Assembly: GCF_900454495.1 (NCBI RefSeq) | Contig: NZ_UGSI01000002.1 | Location: forward strand, 496,001-560,000 | DNA length: 64,000 nucleotides | From: Paenibacillus macerans | GTDB lineage: Bacteria > Bacillota > Bacilli > Paenibacillales > Paenibacillaceae | Direction of reading: 5' to 3' | In this document: in pieces, positions 1-8,540 of the stretch | Layout: the number at the start of each line of letters is the position of its first letter | How positions within the stretch are numbered: position 1 is the first letter of the stretch | Notes under the pieces: model-generated | Told to the model about the DNA's origin: nothing | What the model saw: the letters and a program-made list of their open reading frames with translations, nothing else | Database searches by the model: none | Program-made: the position numbers and the translations under genes

Positions 1-704
1 AGCACGGGCACCAGCAGTCCGGCGGCCAGCGTCTGCAAAATCATGCCGGGTACGAGCGGTTTTATTTGCGACAGCTTTTGCTGCATTTGCCGCAACTGCT
101 GCTTAAAAGGAACGGTTCGGATCAAATCCCTGGACCGGAATACGCCGCTCTTTACGGCCGCCAGCGCCCAGCCTCCCGCCCAAAGTCCGGCCAACAGCCA
201 GAACGACAAGGAGTAGCTCCGGTCGATCAGAAAATTAACGGCAACCGGCCCGAGGCCGAGCGAAACGAGCCAAACCGTGTATACCGCGCCCATTTGCGAA
301 CCCCGGTGGTCCTCCCGGATTTCCGAGAGGCAGAGCAGCCAGATCGGGGACACGCCTATCCCGAGCAGCCCGGAGCCGGCAATGATCGCCCAGGGTGCGC
401 TGATGCCGAAGGATACGAACAGCCCAAGCAGTCCGAGCAGCAAAAATGCGTTGAGGATGAGCCGCGCCGGAAACCGGTCAAGCACGTATCCTGCGACGAC
501 CTTGATCAGGGTGTCGGCCAAATAGTGGATCGACACGGCCGCGCCGACCGCCGCCAGCGTGATATGCCGGTCATTGGCATAGGCGGGCAGGAATGAAATC
601 AGGAAAGCGCTGCGGGCCATTTCGGTCAGGAACAAAATAGCGGAGCAATGCAGAAAGGAAGGGGGCAGCTTGCTCCAAAATCCTCCTTGCGCGGAATTTT
701 TCAT
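1..704 (-). CDS. MFS transporter, C-terminus cut off by window edge
   Basis: About 234 codons are visible on the minus strand, starting at the ATG at 704 and running off the left edge, so the second half is missing. The protein begins MKNSAQGGFWSKL and shows several hydrophobic helices separated by short charged loops, with an RFPAR loop after the second or third helix, as in major facilitator superfamily carriers. The start lies 12 bp downstream of the stop of the glycosyltransferase gene, so the two form an operon. Glycolipid synthases of this type are often followed by an MFS protein, but substrate and direction cannot be read from the sequence. The family call is fairly safe; the function is not. 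Confidence 0.7.
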   Translation of the reverse strand, partial: MKNSAQGGFWSKLPPSFLHCSAILFLTEMARSAFLISFLPAYANDRHITLAAVGAAVSIHYLADTLIKVVAGYVLDRFPARLILNAFLLLGLLGLFVSFGISAPWAIIAGSGLLGIGVSPIWLLCLSEIREDHRGSQMGAVYTVWLVSLGLGPVAVNFLIDRSYSLSFWLLAGLWAGGWALAAVKSGVFRSRDLIRTVPFKQQLRQMQQKLSQIKPLVPGMILQTLAAGLLVPV

Positions 705-716
705 CGTTTCGAACTC

Positions 717-1859
717 CTATACTATGAATTGGTTTTCCGCGGCGGGCAGTCCGCGGACCAGCCGCAGCACGTCCTTGACGATCATATCGGCGGCATGCCC
801 GGCGGCGAGCGCGTCGCATTGCCGCATCATTTTGTCCCGGGTAGCTTCGGAGTCGAGGATTTCGCTCACCAGCGGGAGGAGCTGCCGCACGTGTTTGGCC
901 ACCGCCGCGGCGCCTTTTCGCTCCAGATAAAGGGCGTTCTCCCGCTCCTGCCCGGAGAACGGCTTGTAAACGACGATCGGCGTACGAATTTGGATCGCTT
1001 CGGATAAAGTGATGCCGCCGGCCTTCGTAATGATGCAGGAGGCGCGCCGCATGCGGTCGTGGACCGCGTCCACGAACCCGAACAGCCGCAGCCGGGGATG
1101 ACCGCCGAACCGGCGCTCCAGTTTCCGCCGCAGCTTGTCGTTCCCCCCGCATACGATGTCGACCCGCACGTCCGGCAAAGACAGCAGGCTTGCCGTCAAC
1201 TGCTGAATATCCGGCAAAGGCACGCAGGCGCCCATCATGACAAGAATGGATCGGGGATGCCGCTGCGCGTCCGGCGGCACCGGAAAGGGCGGCTCGTAAA
1301 ACGGTTCCCGCAGCGGAATGCCGCTGACGGTAATCGTTCCCGGCCGTACTCCCCGCCGGATCATTTCTTGCTTGAGGTCATCGGTGGCCACATAAAACCG
1401 GTCCGGGCGGTTATGCAGCCAGCGGCTGTGCAGGCTGAAATCGGTCACTACGGTAAATAGCGGGATGTGAATACCGTGCTTTTGCAGCTGATGTGAAATT
1501 CCTCCGAACGGGAACGTGCTTACGATGGCGTCCGCCTTTCGTTCCTTCAGGACGGAGATCAATTTTTTCATTCCGAGCACCCCGGCCCACTTGGCCAAAG
1601 CGCTGGTCTCTTCGATATTCCGGGTGGCGTAATACGACCAGCCATAATAGTCCAGACCGTAATTGGAGAAAAAAGGGCTGTATAAATATAAATAACGGGA
1701 AATGGAATTCATGCCGGGGTGGGCTTCCCGATACAAATCGAGAATGCTTGCCGATGCGGCGCCGAGTCGGGCGAAGGCTTGCTGCAGCGTTCGCGACACT
1801 TGAATATGACCGTTCCCGTAACCGGCGGTCAGGATAACGATGCTAATGTCCTGCTTCAT
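717..1859 (-). CDS. Glycosyltransferase, MGDG-synthase/UgtP-like (GT28 type)
   Basis: 380 residues, the usual length for UgtP/MGDG synthase relatives, which move sugar from a UDP-sugar to diacylglycerol at the cytoplasmic membrane face. The N-terminal acceptor half opens with ILTAGYGNGHIQVSRTL, the glycine-rich loop with the conserved GNGH. The C-terminal nucleotide-sugar half carries ITKAGGITLSEA followed by PGQERENA-like residues (SGQEREN), both typical of GT28. There is no signal peptide. Start is the ATG at 1859. It is the first gene of a two-gene operon with the MFS gene downstream. It could make a membrane glycolipid or a lipoteichoic acid anchor; the exact sugar and acceptor are inferred from the family only. 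Confidence 0.8.
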   Translation of the reverse strand: MKQDISIVILTAGYGNGHIQVSRTLQQAFARLGAASASILDLYREAHPGMNSISRYLYLYSPFFSNYGLDYYGWSYYATRNIEETSALAKWAGVLGMKKLISVLKERKADAIVSTFPFGGISHQLQKHGIHIPLFTVVTDFSLHSRWLHNRPDRFYVATDDLKQEMIRRGVRPGTITVSGIPLREPFYEPPFPVPPDAQRHPRSILVMMGACVPLPDIQQLTASLLSLPDVRVDIVCGGNDKLRRKLERRFGGHPRLRLFGFVDAVHDRMRRASCIITKAGGITLSEAIQIRTPIVVYKPFSGQERENALYLERKGAAAVAKHVRQLLPLVSEILDSEATRDKMMRQCDALAAGHAADMIVKDVLRLVRGLPAAENQFIV

Positions 1860-2247
1860 GGTTTATACCTGCCTTTTTTGCTAAAATCGTTCGCGTTTTT
1901 CCGTTCCTTTATTGCACTTCGCTATTCAGTATAAGGGAAGCGCGTGAGGAACCGAACTGGCCGCGCGTCGAGATTTCGCTTCCGACTTAAGTCCAGTAGC
2001 GGGCTGGACTGACCTCCGAACCGTCCGCCAAATCGCTCCGCCGAACATATTCCACTGTATTGTCCCAGTGTTTTCACGGTTTCAACAGAGCGCCCGATCT
2101 TTGTTAACAAAGGAGCGGACTTAACGGGACATTGCAGTTTTGAGTCTTTTTACACTGGTTAACAATGGAATTTATTAGGTATAATGGAAGTCGATTTTTT
2201 ATCACTCTAGTCATTTGGTTGCAGACGGAAACAGGTTGGAGGTTGCG
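1860..2247. other. Intergenic region between divergent genes
   Basis: About 390 bp between the minus-strand glycosyltransferase and the plus-strand DUF2339 gene. It holds a small inverted repeat, AGTCCAG (1990-1996) and CTGGACT (2004-2010), and a promoter-like pair near 2159-2185. No convincing coding frame was seen. Confidence 0.5.
2159..2185 (+). promoter_or_regulatory. Candidate sigma-A promoter for the DUF2339 gene
   Basis: TTAACA at 2159-2164 and a consensus TATAAT at 2180-2185. The 15 bp spacer is short, so the -35 assignment is uncertain; the -10 is good and lies 62 bp before the chosen start. Confidence 0.45.
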
Positions 2248-4818
2248 ATGAAGGAATTTAGGGATCGCCTGGTTCAACTCCAGGAGGATCAGGCCAGGAT
2301 GCTTAAAGAATACCAAGCGTTGGTCGAGGAATATGAATCCTATGATTACATACGCGAAAACGGCGCGCTCCGCCGGCAATGCGAGGAGCTCAAGCGGCGG
2401 GCGGACGCGCTGGAGGAACGGCTGGGGCAGCTCGATCACGAGAACCGGGAGCTGCGCCGGGCGCTTTCCGAGCAGATGTTGGATGAAAAGCTCGGATTGC
2501 TGGCCTTATCGAGGAAGAAGCTGTACACCTATTTTTCGGAGAAGGTGATCGGACAGGGGAACCGGCTTGAAAGTCTGGAGAATTTCGCCAAACAAAGAAT
2601 CGATCATTTGATCCATCAGGCTGAAAGGCAATTGGATGCCGACCAAGAAGGAATCAAGGCCCGCTTGAAGCAATTTCACGAGGAATTGGAACAGCGCATG
2701 GCCGAGCACCGGAAGCGGCTGCTGGTAGAGGAGAACCGCATTCGCCAGGAGACCTGGGCCGGGTACGAGAAGCTTGCCGCGGAAGGCGTCGATGAGGAAA
2801 CGGTACAGCGCCGCAAGAAACAAAACCAGATCGAAATGAAGATCGGCTTGAACTGGATCAACAAGATCGGCATTTTGCTGATCGTTCTGGGGGTAGGCGC
2901 GGCGTTCAAATATTCCTATACGGCCTGGTTCAGCGGGTATATGAAGGGGCTGGTTTTCTTCCTGCTCGGGGCGCTGATGATCGCGGGCGGGGAATGGCTG
3001 TTCCGCAAAGGGAAAAAGATTTTCGCCTTAGGATTGCTCGGCGGCGGGATTTCGGTATTGTACGGCTCGGTTTTTTACAGCTATTTTCTCCTGCACATCA
3101 TCGGCATGTATGCCGGGTTTGCCGTATGCGTCCTGATCACGGCGGCGGCCGTGTTCTTGTCGCTCAGGTACAGGTCGCGGACGATTTGTTCCCTGGGACT
3201 GATCGGCGGTTATCTGCCCTTGCTATCATACATAAGCGCATTTGGACTTGAGGGCGCCGCCGTTTATGCGGGCATGGGGTATTTGCTGCTGCTCAACGGC
3301 TTGATTCTGCTCGTTTCGTTCCGGAAACGGTGGCCTGCCGTCACCTATATCAGCTTTTTGCTTCATACGCCGTCCATGATCGCTCTGGCGGCGCTGGCGG
3401 AGCAGGCGTGGATCGCCATGCTGTACGCCGTTTGCATCTTTTTGATGTATTTGGGCATCACCCTTTGGATACCGTTTAGGCACAAGTCGAAGCTAACCTG
3501 GTGGGACTTCTCTTTGCTTGCGCTGAATACCGTCGTCAGCTGCGGGACTTTGTACGGTCTGATCGCCAAAGCGGAACTGACCGGATTCAGGGGGCTGCTG
3601 GCTCTGCTGTTCTGCCTGGTCTACACGGCGTTGGGACGGTTTGCGCATAAGAAACTGCCGCAGGAACGGGCGATCCGCGTCCTGTTTTACGCCACGGCGC
3701 TGACGTTCGCGGTTCTGATGATCCCGTTCCAGCTCGATGTCCGCTGGGTCTCCATGGGCTGGCTCATCGAGGGAATGGCCCTCGCCGTCTTCGCCGGCCG
3801 CAGCCGTTTGAAGCCGCTGGAACGCGGCGGATGGGGCATTGTGCTGCTCTGTGCGGGCGCGTTCTTCTGGGTGGATTTTATCCGCTATTTGGTGGGTGTC
3901 GTTCGCCCGGGCGATTTCAATCTGCAGTACAGCTCCATCTCTTTGGGGCCGCTGTTGCTGATGCTGTATTACGCGCTGCGTTTCCGAAACCCGGAGGAAA
4001 ACGGCCGTTATCTTGCCTGGGAGCACACGTTCATCTCCTGGGTAAAATACGTCACGCTGTGCAATTTGTGGCTGTATTTGGTTTATGAAGCGGGCTTCGT
4101 CTACGATCGGCTCGTTCCGGCGTCGATGAGCCATGAAGCTTTGTACAAATGGCTGCTCATCGCGGCGGTGACGATGGTGCTGGCCTATGCGTTAACCAAG
4201 TTCAGGCTGCTTTACGACCGGTTCGTCAAAATTTATACGCTGGTCTTGTATTCGATCAGCTATTTCATTTGTTTCATTGTCACGGTGGCGCTGCCTGCGC
4301 TGCAGGAAGACGCGGCCCGGAACGGAGCGGCCGAGTATATTGCGCTGATCGTGCTGATCGCCTTTAATATTATCGTTTTCTTTAGCGGCAAAGACATGCT
4401 GTTTTCGGCGATCCGCCGCGATTTCCGCAGCGCGGAATGGTACCCGGTCATCATGGGGGCGTACCTGTTTGCCGTCATTACCGCCTTTCTGAGCGTGCAG
4501 TTCCGGCTCGGAGACGCCGGTTTATGGTTCAGTCTGGTGTACCTGCTGCTGGCGATCGGTTACATCGTTTACGGCTTCCGCTACAGATACGTGTACATCC
4601 GGCGGATCGGCCTGGGGCTGACGCTGCTGTCCACCGGAAAAATGCTGCTGTACGACCTGTCGCTGCTGACGACGGGCAGCAAAATTCTCGCCTTTTTCGG
4701 GTTTGGCGTCGTGCTGCTGGCCATTTCCTACATCTATCAGCGGGTCTCCCTCCGGCTGGAGGGTGTGAAGGAACAAGGATCTCCAGAGGAATCGGCGGTA
4801 TCGAATTCGCCGGAGTAA
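2248..4818 (+). CDS. DUF2339 polytopic membrane protein
   Basis: 856 residues. The first 200 or so are charged and heptad-rich, a likely coiled coil (EEYESYDYIRENGALRRQ region). The rest is a long run of about 20 or more hydrophobic helices starting at LNWINKIGILLIVLGVG, which matches the entry motif of DUF2339 (predicted membrane protein). Family members have no settled function. I chose the ATG at 2248 over the upstream in-frame TTG at 2215 because GGAGG sits 5 bp before this ATG. The gene stands alone, 37 bp before the aminotransferase gene, which has its own ribosome site. Family assignment is good; role unknown. Confidence 0.75.
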   Translation: MKEFRDRLVQLQEDQARMLKEYQALVEEYESYDYIRENGALRRQCEELKRRADALEERLGQLDHENRELRRALSEQMLDEKLGLLALSRKKLYTYFSEKVIGQGNRLESLENFAKQRIDHLIHQAERQLDADQEGIKARLKQFHEELEQRMAEHRKRLLVEENRIRQETWAGYEKLAAEGVDEETVQRRKKQNQIEMKIGLNWINKIGILLIVLGVGAAFKYSYTAWFSGYMKGLVFFLLGALMIAGGEWLFRKGKKIFALGLLGGGISVLYGSVFYSYFLLHIIGMYAGFAVCVLITAAAVFLSLRYRSRTICSLGLIGGYLPLLSYISAFGLEGAAVYAGMGYLLLLNGLILLVSFRKRWPAVTYISFLLHTPSMIALAALAEQAWIAMLYAVCIFLMYLGITLWIPFRHKSKLTWWDFSLLALNTVVSCGTLYGLIAKAELTGFRGLLALLFCLVYTALGRFAHKKLPQERAIRVLFYATALTFAVLMIPFQLDVRWVSMGWLIEGMALAVFAGRSRLKPLERGGWGIVLLCAGAFFWVDFIRYLVGVVRPGDFNLQYSSISLGPLLLMLYYALRFRNPEENGRYLAWEHTFISWVKYVTLCNLWLYLVYEAGFVYDRLVPASMSHEALYKWLLIAAVTMVLAYALTKFRLLYDRFVKIYTLVLYSISYFICFIVTVALPALQEDAARNGAAEYIALIVLIAFNIIVFFSGKDMLFSAIRRDFRSAEWYPVIMGAYLFAVITAFLSVQFRLGDAGLWFSLVYLLLAIGYIVYGFRYRYVYIRRIGLGLTLLSTGKMLLYDLSLLTTGSKILAFFGFGVVLLAISYIYQRVSLRLEGVKEQGSPEESAVSNSPE

Positions 4819-4855
4819 TTGGTATAATGGTTTAAAAATCTGAAGGAGCTTGGCT

Positions 4856-6052
4856 ATGGAATTTACCCCATCGGATAAAGTGCAGCAAATGGCCACCGGC
4901 ATATTTACGGAATTGGCCCGGCGTAAACGGTCCGCTTCCCGTCAGGGCATCGAAGTTATCGACCTGAGCGTGGGCAGCCCCGATCTTCCGCCGCCGCCGC
5001 TGGTCGCGGAGAAACTTGCGGCCTCGGCGCAGCATGCGGAAAACTACGGATATGCCCTGGGGGGGACCCGGGAGTTTCATGAAGCAGTGAGTCATTTTTA
5101 CCGCAGACGGTACGGAGTGGAGCTCGATCCGGAGCAAGAGGTGCTCCAAACGATGGGTTCGCAGGACGGGCTTGCCCATTTGGCTTTGGCGGTCGTCAAT
5201 CCCGGGGATTACGTATTGATTCCGGACCCGGGTTATCCGATTTACGAGGCGGGGGTGGTTCTGGCCGGGGGCCAGGTGTATCCGCTGCCGCTTCGCGAGG
5301 AAAACGGGTATCTGCCGCGGTTGGATCAGGTTCCGGGTGAAATTGTGGCGCGGACGAAAATGATGATTCTCAGCTATCCCGGCAACCCGGTGCCGGCCAT
5401 GGCGGACGTTTCTTTTTTCGAGGAAGCAATCCGGTTTGCGAAGCGGCATAACATTTTGATCGTCCATGATTTCGCGTATTCCGAACTGATTTTCGACGGG
5501 CGCCCCCGGCTAAGCTTTATGGCGGTTCCCGGCGCCAGGGAAGTGGGCATCGAGTTCAACTCGCTGTCCAAAACGTTTAATATGGCCGGCTGCCGGATCG
5601 GCTATGCCGTCGGTCACCCTGGAGTTTTGCGGGCGCTCGGCACGCTGAAATCGAACATCGATTACGGCGTTTTTCTTCCGGTTCAACAGGCCGCCGCGGC
5701 CGCGCTGATGGCGGACGATCGTTTGCTTGAGGCCCAGGTGAAAGAGTATGAAGCGCGCAGGGATACGCTGATTTCCGGGCTGACGAAGGTAGGCTGGCAG
5801 GTGGCGAAGTCCCCGGCCACGATGTTTGTGTGGGCCCCAATCCCGGCAGGCTGGACTTCGCGCGAGCTGGCGTTCGCGCTGATCGAGCAGGCGGGCGTGG
5901 CGGTGGTGCCGGGCGATGCGTTTGGCCGTCAAGGGGAAGGGTACGTGCGGATCGCGCTTGTGCAGCCTTCCGGCCGGCTTGCCGAGGCGGTCGAGCGGAT
6001 CGGCCGGTTTCTGCGGCGGCGGGACGGTCTTGGCAGTCAAAATCAACCATAG
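4856..6052 (+). CDS. PLP-dependent class I/II aminotransferase (DapL/AlaC-like)
   Basis: 398 residues, normal for a fold-type I aminotransferase. Visible motifs are SVGSPDLPPP near the N-terminus, the nucleotide-like loop TMGSQDGLAHLAL, the PDPGYPIYEAG loop, SYPGNPVPA, VHDFAYSEL with the PLP-contacting Asp/Tyr, and SLSKTFNMAGCRIG with the Schiff-base lysine near residue 237. The wording of these motifs is closest to the LL-diaminopimelate aminotransferase and alanine/glutamate transaminase branch. Substrate cannot be fixed from motifs. The ATG at 4856 has AAGGAG 7 bp upstream; the TTG at 4850 is too close to that site. TATAAT at 4833-4838 may be a separate promoter. Confidence 0.82.
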   Translation: MEFTPSDKVQQMATGIFTELARRKRSASRQGIEVIDLSVGSPDLPPPPLVAEKLAASAQHAENYGYALGGTREFHEAVSHFYRRRYGVELDPEQEVLQTMGSQDGLAHLALAVVNPGDYVLIPDPGYPIYEAGVVLAGGQVYPLPLREENGYLPRLDQVPGEIVARTKMMILSYPGNPVPAMADVSFFEEAIRFAKRHNILIVHDFAYSELIFDGRPRLSFMAVPGAREVGIEFNSLSKTFNMAGCRIGYAVGHPGVLRALGTLKSNIDYGVFLPVQQAAAAALMADDRLLEAQVKEYEARRDTLISGLTKVGWQVAKSPATMFVWAPIPAGWTSRELAFALIEQAGVAVVPGDAFGRQGEGYVRIALVQPSGRLAEAVERIGRFLRRRDGLGSQNQP

Positions 6053-6141
6053 GGCGGAATATCCTCGAACATGTGTTAAAATAGGTGAAGGTCAACTTCT
6101 AAAATTTTAAAATATAGCGAAAGAGGATCGAGGATATTACG

Positions 6142-7200
6142 ATGAATCAACGATATTCGATATATGGTTTGACCAAGGACCGGCTCGCCGCCTGGCTGCT
6201 GGATCATGGACATAAAAAGGGGCGGGCCGAACGGGTTTGGGATTGGCTGTACCGGCAGCGGGTCACCGATTTTCAGGCGATGGACGATGTAAACGCCGAG
6301 TGCCGGGCGGTGCTTGCCGAGCATTTTGCGGTCGAAACGCTGAAAGAACATACCCGGCAGGAATCCGTCGACGGCACGATCAAGTTTTTGTTCCAATTGC
6401 AGGACGGCAATCTGATCGAAACGGTGCTGATGCGCCATAAATTCGGCCTGTCGGTATGCGTGACGACCCAGGTCGGCTGCAATATCGGCTGCAGCTTCTG
6501 CGCCAGCGGACTGCTCAAGAAAAGCCGCGACCTGACGGGCGGGGAGATCGTGGAGCAGGTCATGAAGGTGCAGCTTCACCTGGACCGCAAGGGCCGGGGG
6601 GAGAAGGTCACCCATATCGTGGTCATGGGGATCGGCGAGCCGTTCGACAACTACGACAATATGGCCGATTTTCTGCGCGTCATCCAGGATCCGAAAGGGC
6701 TGGCCATCGGGCCGCGGCATATCACCGTATCGACGAGCGGGCTGGCGGACAAAATCACCGAATTCGCCGACTCCGACCTGCAGGTTAATCTGGCAGTATC
6801 CCTGCACGCGCCGAACAACGAGCTGCGCACCCGGATCATGAAGATCAACCGGGCGATTCCGATCGAGAAGCTGCTGGCGGCGATCGACTACTACCTGGAG
6901 AAAACGAATCGGCGGATCACGATCGAGTACATTTTGCTGAAGGACGTGAACGACGGCAAAGAGCACGCTTTGGAGCTGGCGGAACTAATGGGCGATCGGC
7001 TCGTCAACGTCAATCTGATTCCGTACAATCCGGTGGACGAACACGCCCAGTATCAAAGAAGCGCGCAGGAATCGGTGCTGGCTTTTTACGATGTGCTGAA
7101 AAAACAAGGCGTCAGCTGCAGCATCCGGCTGGAGCACGGCACCGACATCGACGCGGCATGCGGCCAGTTGCGCAGCAAGCAGCTGAAGCTGCCGAGCTGA
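6142..7200 (+). CDS. rlmN: 23S rRNA (adenine2503-C2)-methyltransferase RlmN
   Basis: 352 residues, the standard size. RlmN is a radical-SAM enzyme that methylates C2 of A2503 in 23S rRNA and A37 of some tRNAs through a cysteine-linked methyl intermediate. The iron-sulfur motif CNIGCSFC follows VTTQVG, a conserved cysteine lies just upstream in SVCVTTQ, and the methyl-carrying cysteine is in DIDAACGQL near the C-terminus. GIGEPFDNYDN and VSLHAPN are also typical. The ATG at 6142 is preceded by GAGGAT. The gene ends 35 bp before a strong terminator. All key residues are present, so the gene looks intact. Confidence 0.95.
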   Translation: MNQRYSIYGLTKDRLAAWLLDHGHKKGRAERVWDWLYRQRVTDFQAMDDVNAECRAVLAEHFAVETLKEHTRQESVDGTIKFLFQLQDGNLIETVLMRHKFGLSVCVTTQVGCNIGCSFCASGLLKKSRDLTGGEIVEQVMKVQLHLDRKGRGEKVTHIVVMGIGEPFDNYDNMADFLRVIQDPKGLAIGPRHITVSTSGLADKITEFADSDLQVNLAVSLHAPNNELRTRIMKINRAIPIEKLLAAIDYYLEKTNRRITIEYILLKDVNDGKEHALELAELMGDRLVNVNLIPYNPVDEHAQYQRSAQESVLAFYDVLKKQGVSCSIRLEHGTDIDAACGQLRSKQLKLPS

Positions 7201-7235
7201 AGAGGCGGACGGCGTGGCGCCGGACCAATAAGGAA

Positions 7236-7266
7236 GGACTTGGAGCTGAGCTCCAAGTCCTTTTTT
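7236..7266 (+). terminator. Rho-independent terminator after rlmN
   Basis: An 11 bp perfect stem, GGACTTGGAGC (7236-7246) with GCTCCAAGTCC (7250-7260), a 3 nt loop and six Ts. Confidence 0.9.
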
Positions 7267-7321
7267 GAGTCGTTGAAGGCAGCGCAACTTGCCGAGGGAA
7301 CGGCCGCTTAACCGGGCCAAT

Positions 7322-7498
7322 TGCAAAAGTGCATTTGAAATGAGCCGAATTCCGGCTATTAGAGCGATGAGATGCAAAAGTGCAGTTGAAAATGGCGCGT
7401 AGAAACAAATTTGCTCAACATGGCGATACTGGCCTGCACTTTTGCATTTGACGGGTCATATTCGGTCCATTTCGGCGAAAACCGCATGCACTTTTGCA
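7322..7498 (-). repeat. Four-palindrome intergenic element, family A copy 1
   Basis: The 12-mer TGCAAAAGTGCA occurs at 7322 and 7373 and its complement TGCACTTTTGCA at 7435 and 7487. Start-to-start distances are 51, 62 and 52 bp. The reverse complement aligns across about 180 bp with the copy at 30394-30571, including the sequence between the 12-mers. It lies between the convergent ends of rlmN and spo0M. Confidence 0.85.
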
Positions 7499-7604
7499 TT
7501 TCGTGGAATTCGGGAGCAACCGCCGCCTGATGCCGTAACAAAAATCAGCTCTGCAACTGCCGCCAAACGCGGTCCAGGCTCCTCAGAACGGGGGATGGGG
7601 ATAA

Positions 7605-7627
7605 CGCCGAAATAACGGCGCTTTTTT
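7605..7627 (+). terminator. Weak terminator-like hairpin
   Basis: CGCCG (7605-7609) and CGGCG (7616-7620) around AAATAA, followed by a T-rich stretch on the plus strand. The stem is only 5 bp, so this is tentative. Confidence 0.35.
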
Positions 7628-7677
7628 CCTTTATATCATCCCTTGCGGCGGCCCGGACCCCTGGGGCGATAAATGCC

Positions 7678-8451
7678 TTAAATATGCCTGGCAATGACCG
7701 CTTCCAACTGGGCGGCTACCGATTGCGGACCGCGAAGGAGGTCGTCTCTGGACAACCGGACCCGCACAAACCGCTCATCCAGCTCCAGCGCTTCGGCGAA
7801 CAAGCCGCTTAAGCCGCGGGCGCGGCGATCGACCTGCAGTATCAGCTCGAGCGTATCGCCTTTCGGGAAAAACAGGATTTCCAACTCGTCCAGGTATCCG
7901 TAGAATCTGCCTCCGGGCGCGTATTCGAATTCCTGCACGAACGGCAGGGCCCCGCCAAGCCTTGGAGCGTAATCGTTCGTCACTTCGCGCAGGCGGAACC
8001 CGAGCAGCTCCGCCGCGTCCAGCACGGTTCGCATTTTCCGGTCCGGTACGACGTGGATCAGGTCTTCGTCCTTCGGATCGACCCCCATGTCGATATCGAG
8101 CCCGGTTTCGATCCAGATCGGTACGTTCCGCAGCGTCACCGGCATCCGGTCCGGCAGCCTGAAGCGGAACGGAATTTGCTTCCTCTCGCCGGCCTTCAGC
8201 TCGAAGCCTTGGGTAACCAGGTATTTGGCGATCGTGGCGGTTTCCCTGAGCTTGCTGTCGCCTTGCTCGCGTATGTAATGGGTTTTTAGCTTCAGATAAA
8301 TGTTGTCGATGGACTGGTCGGCCTGTCCTCCCTCCAAATAGACGGTTCCGCCGATTTCCCCGCCGACGGCGACCTCCAACGTATCCAGCTCCGTATTGAT
8401 CCGCGCCGCCCCGATTCCCACGCTGGCCAACATTTTCTTAAAAAAGGACAT
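7678..8451 (-). CDS. spo0M: Sporulation-control protein Spo0M
   Basis: 257 residues, the usual length. Spo0M is a cytoplasmic arrestin-like beta-sandwich protein that affects sporulation timing through an unclear route. The start MSFFKKMLASVGIGAARI and the following EVAVGGEIGGTVYLEGG are highly characteristic, as are YLVTQGFELKAGE and RLPDRMPVTL. The ATG at 8451 has AAGGAAGG about 10 bp upstream. It is a single-gene unit facing rlmN. It supports an endospore-forming host. No defects seen. Confidence 0.9.
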   Translation of the reverse strand: MSFFKKMLASVGIGAARINTELDTLEVAVGGEIGGTVYLEGGQADQSIDNIYLKLKTHYIREQGDSKLRETATIAKYLVTQGFELKAGERKQIPFRFRLPDRMPVTLRNVPIWIETGLDIDMGVDPKDEDLIHVVPDRKMRTVLDAAELLGFRLREVTNDYAPRLGGALPFVQEFEYAPGGRFYGYLDELEILFFPKGDTLELILQVDRRARGLSGLFAEALELDERFVRVRLSRDDLLRGPQSVAAQLEAVIARHI

Positions 8452-8540
8452 GATATCAACCTTCCTTCAACATTTTTTCGTCTGCAGGATTTGAATGCAG
8501 CGGTTACGGAGGTTAATACGCTCTCTGGACGGTTGCGGTT

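Noticed and set aside
66..596. Plus-strand open frame of 176 codons at the left edge
   Set aside because: It is antisense to a clear MFS protein on the minus strand and has charged, Pro/Arg/Gln-rich composition typical of a shadow frame in GC-rich DNA.
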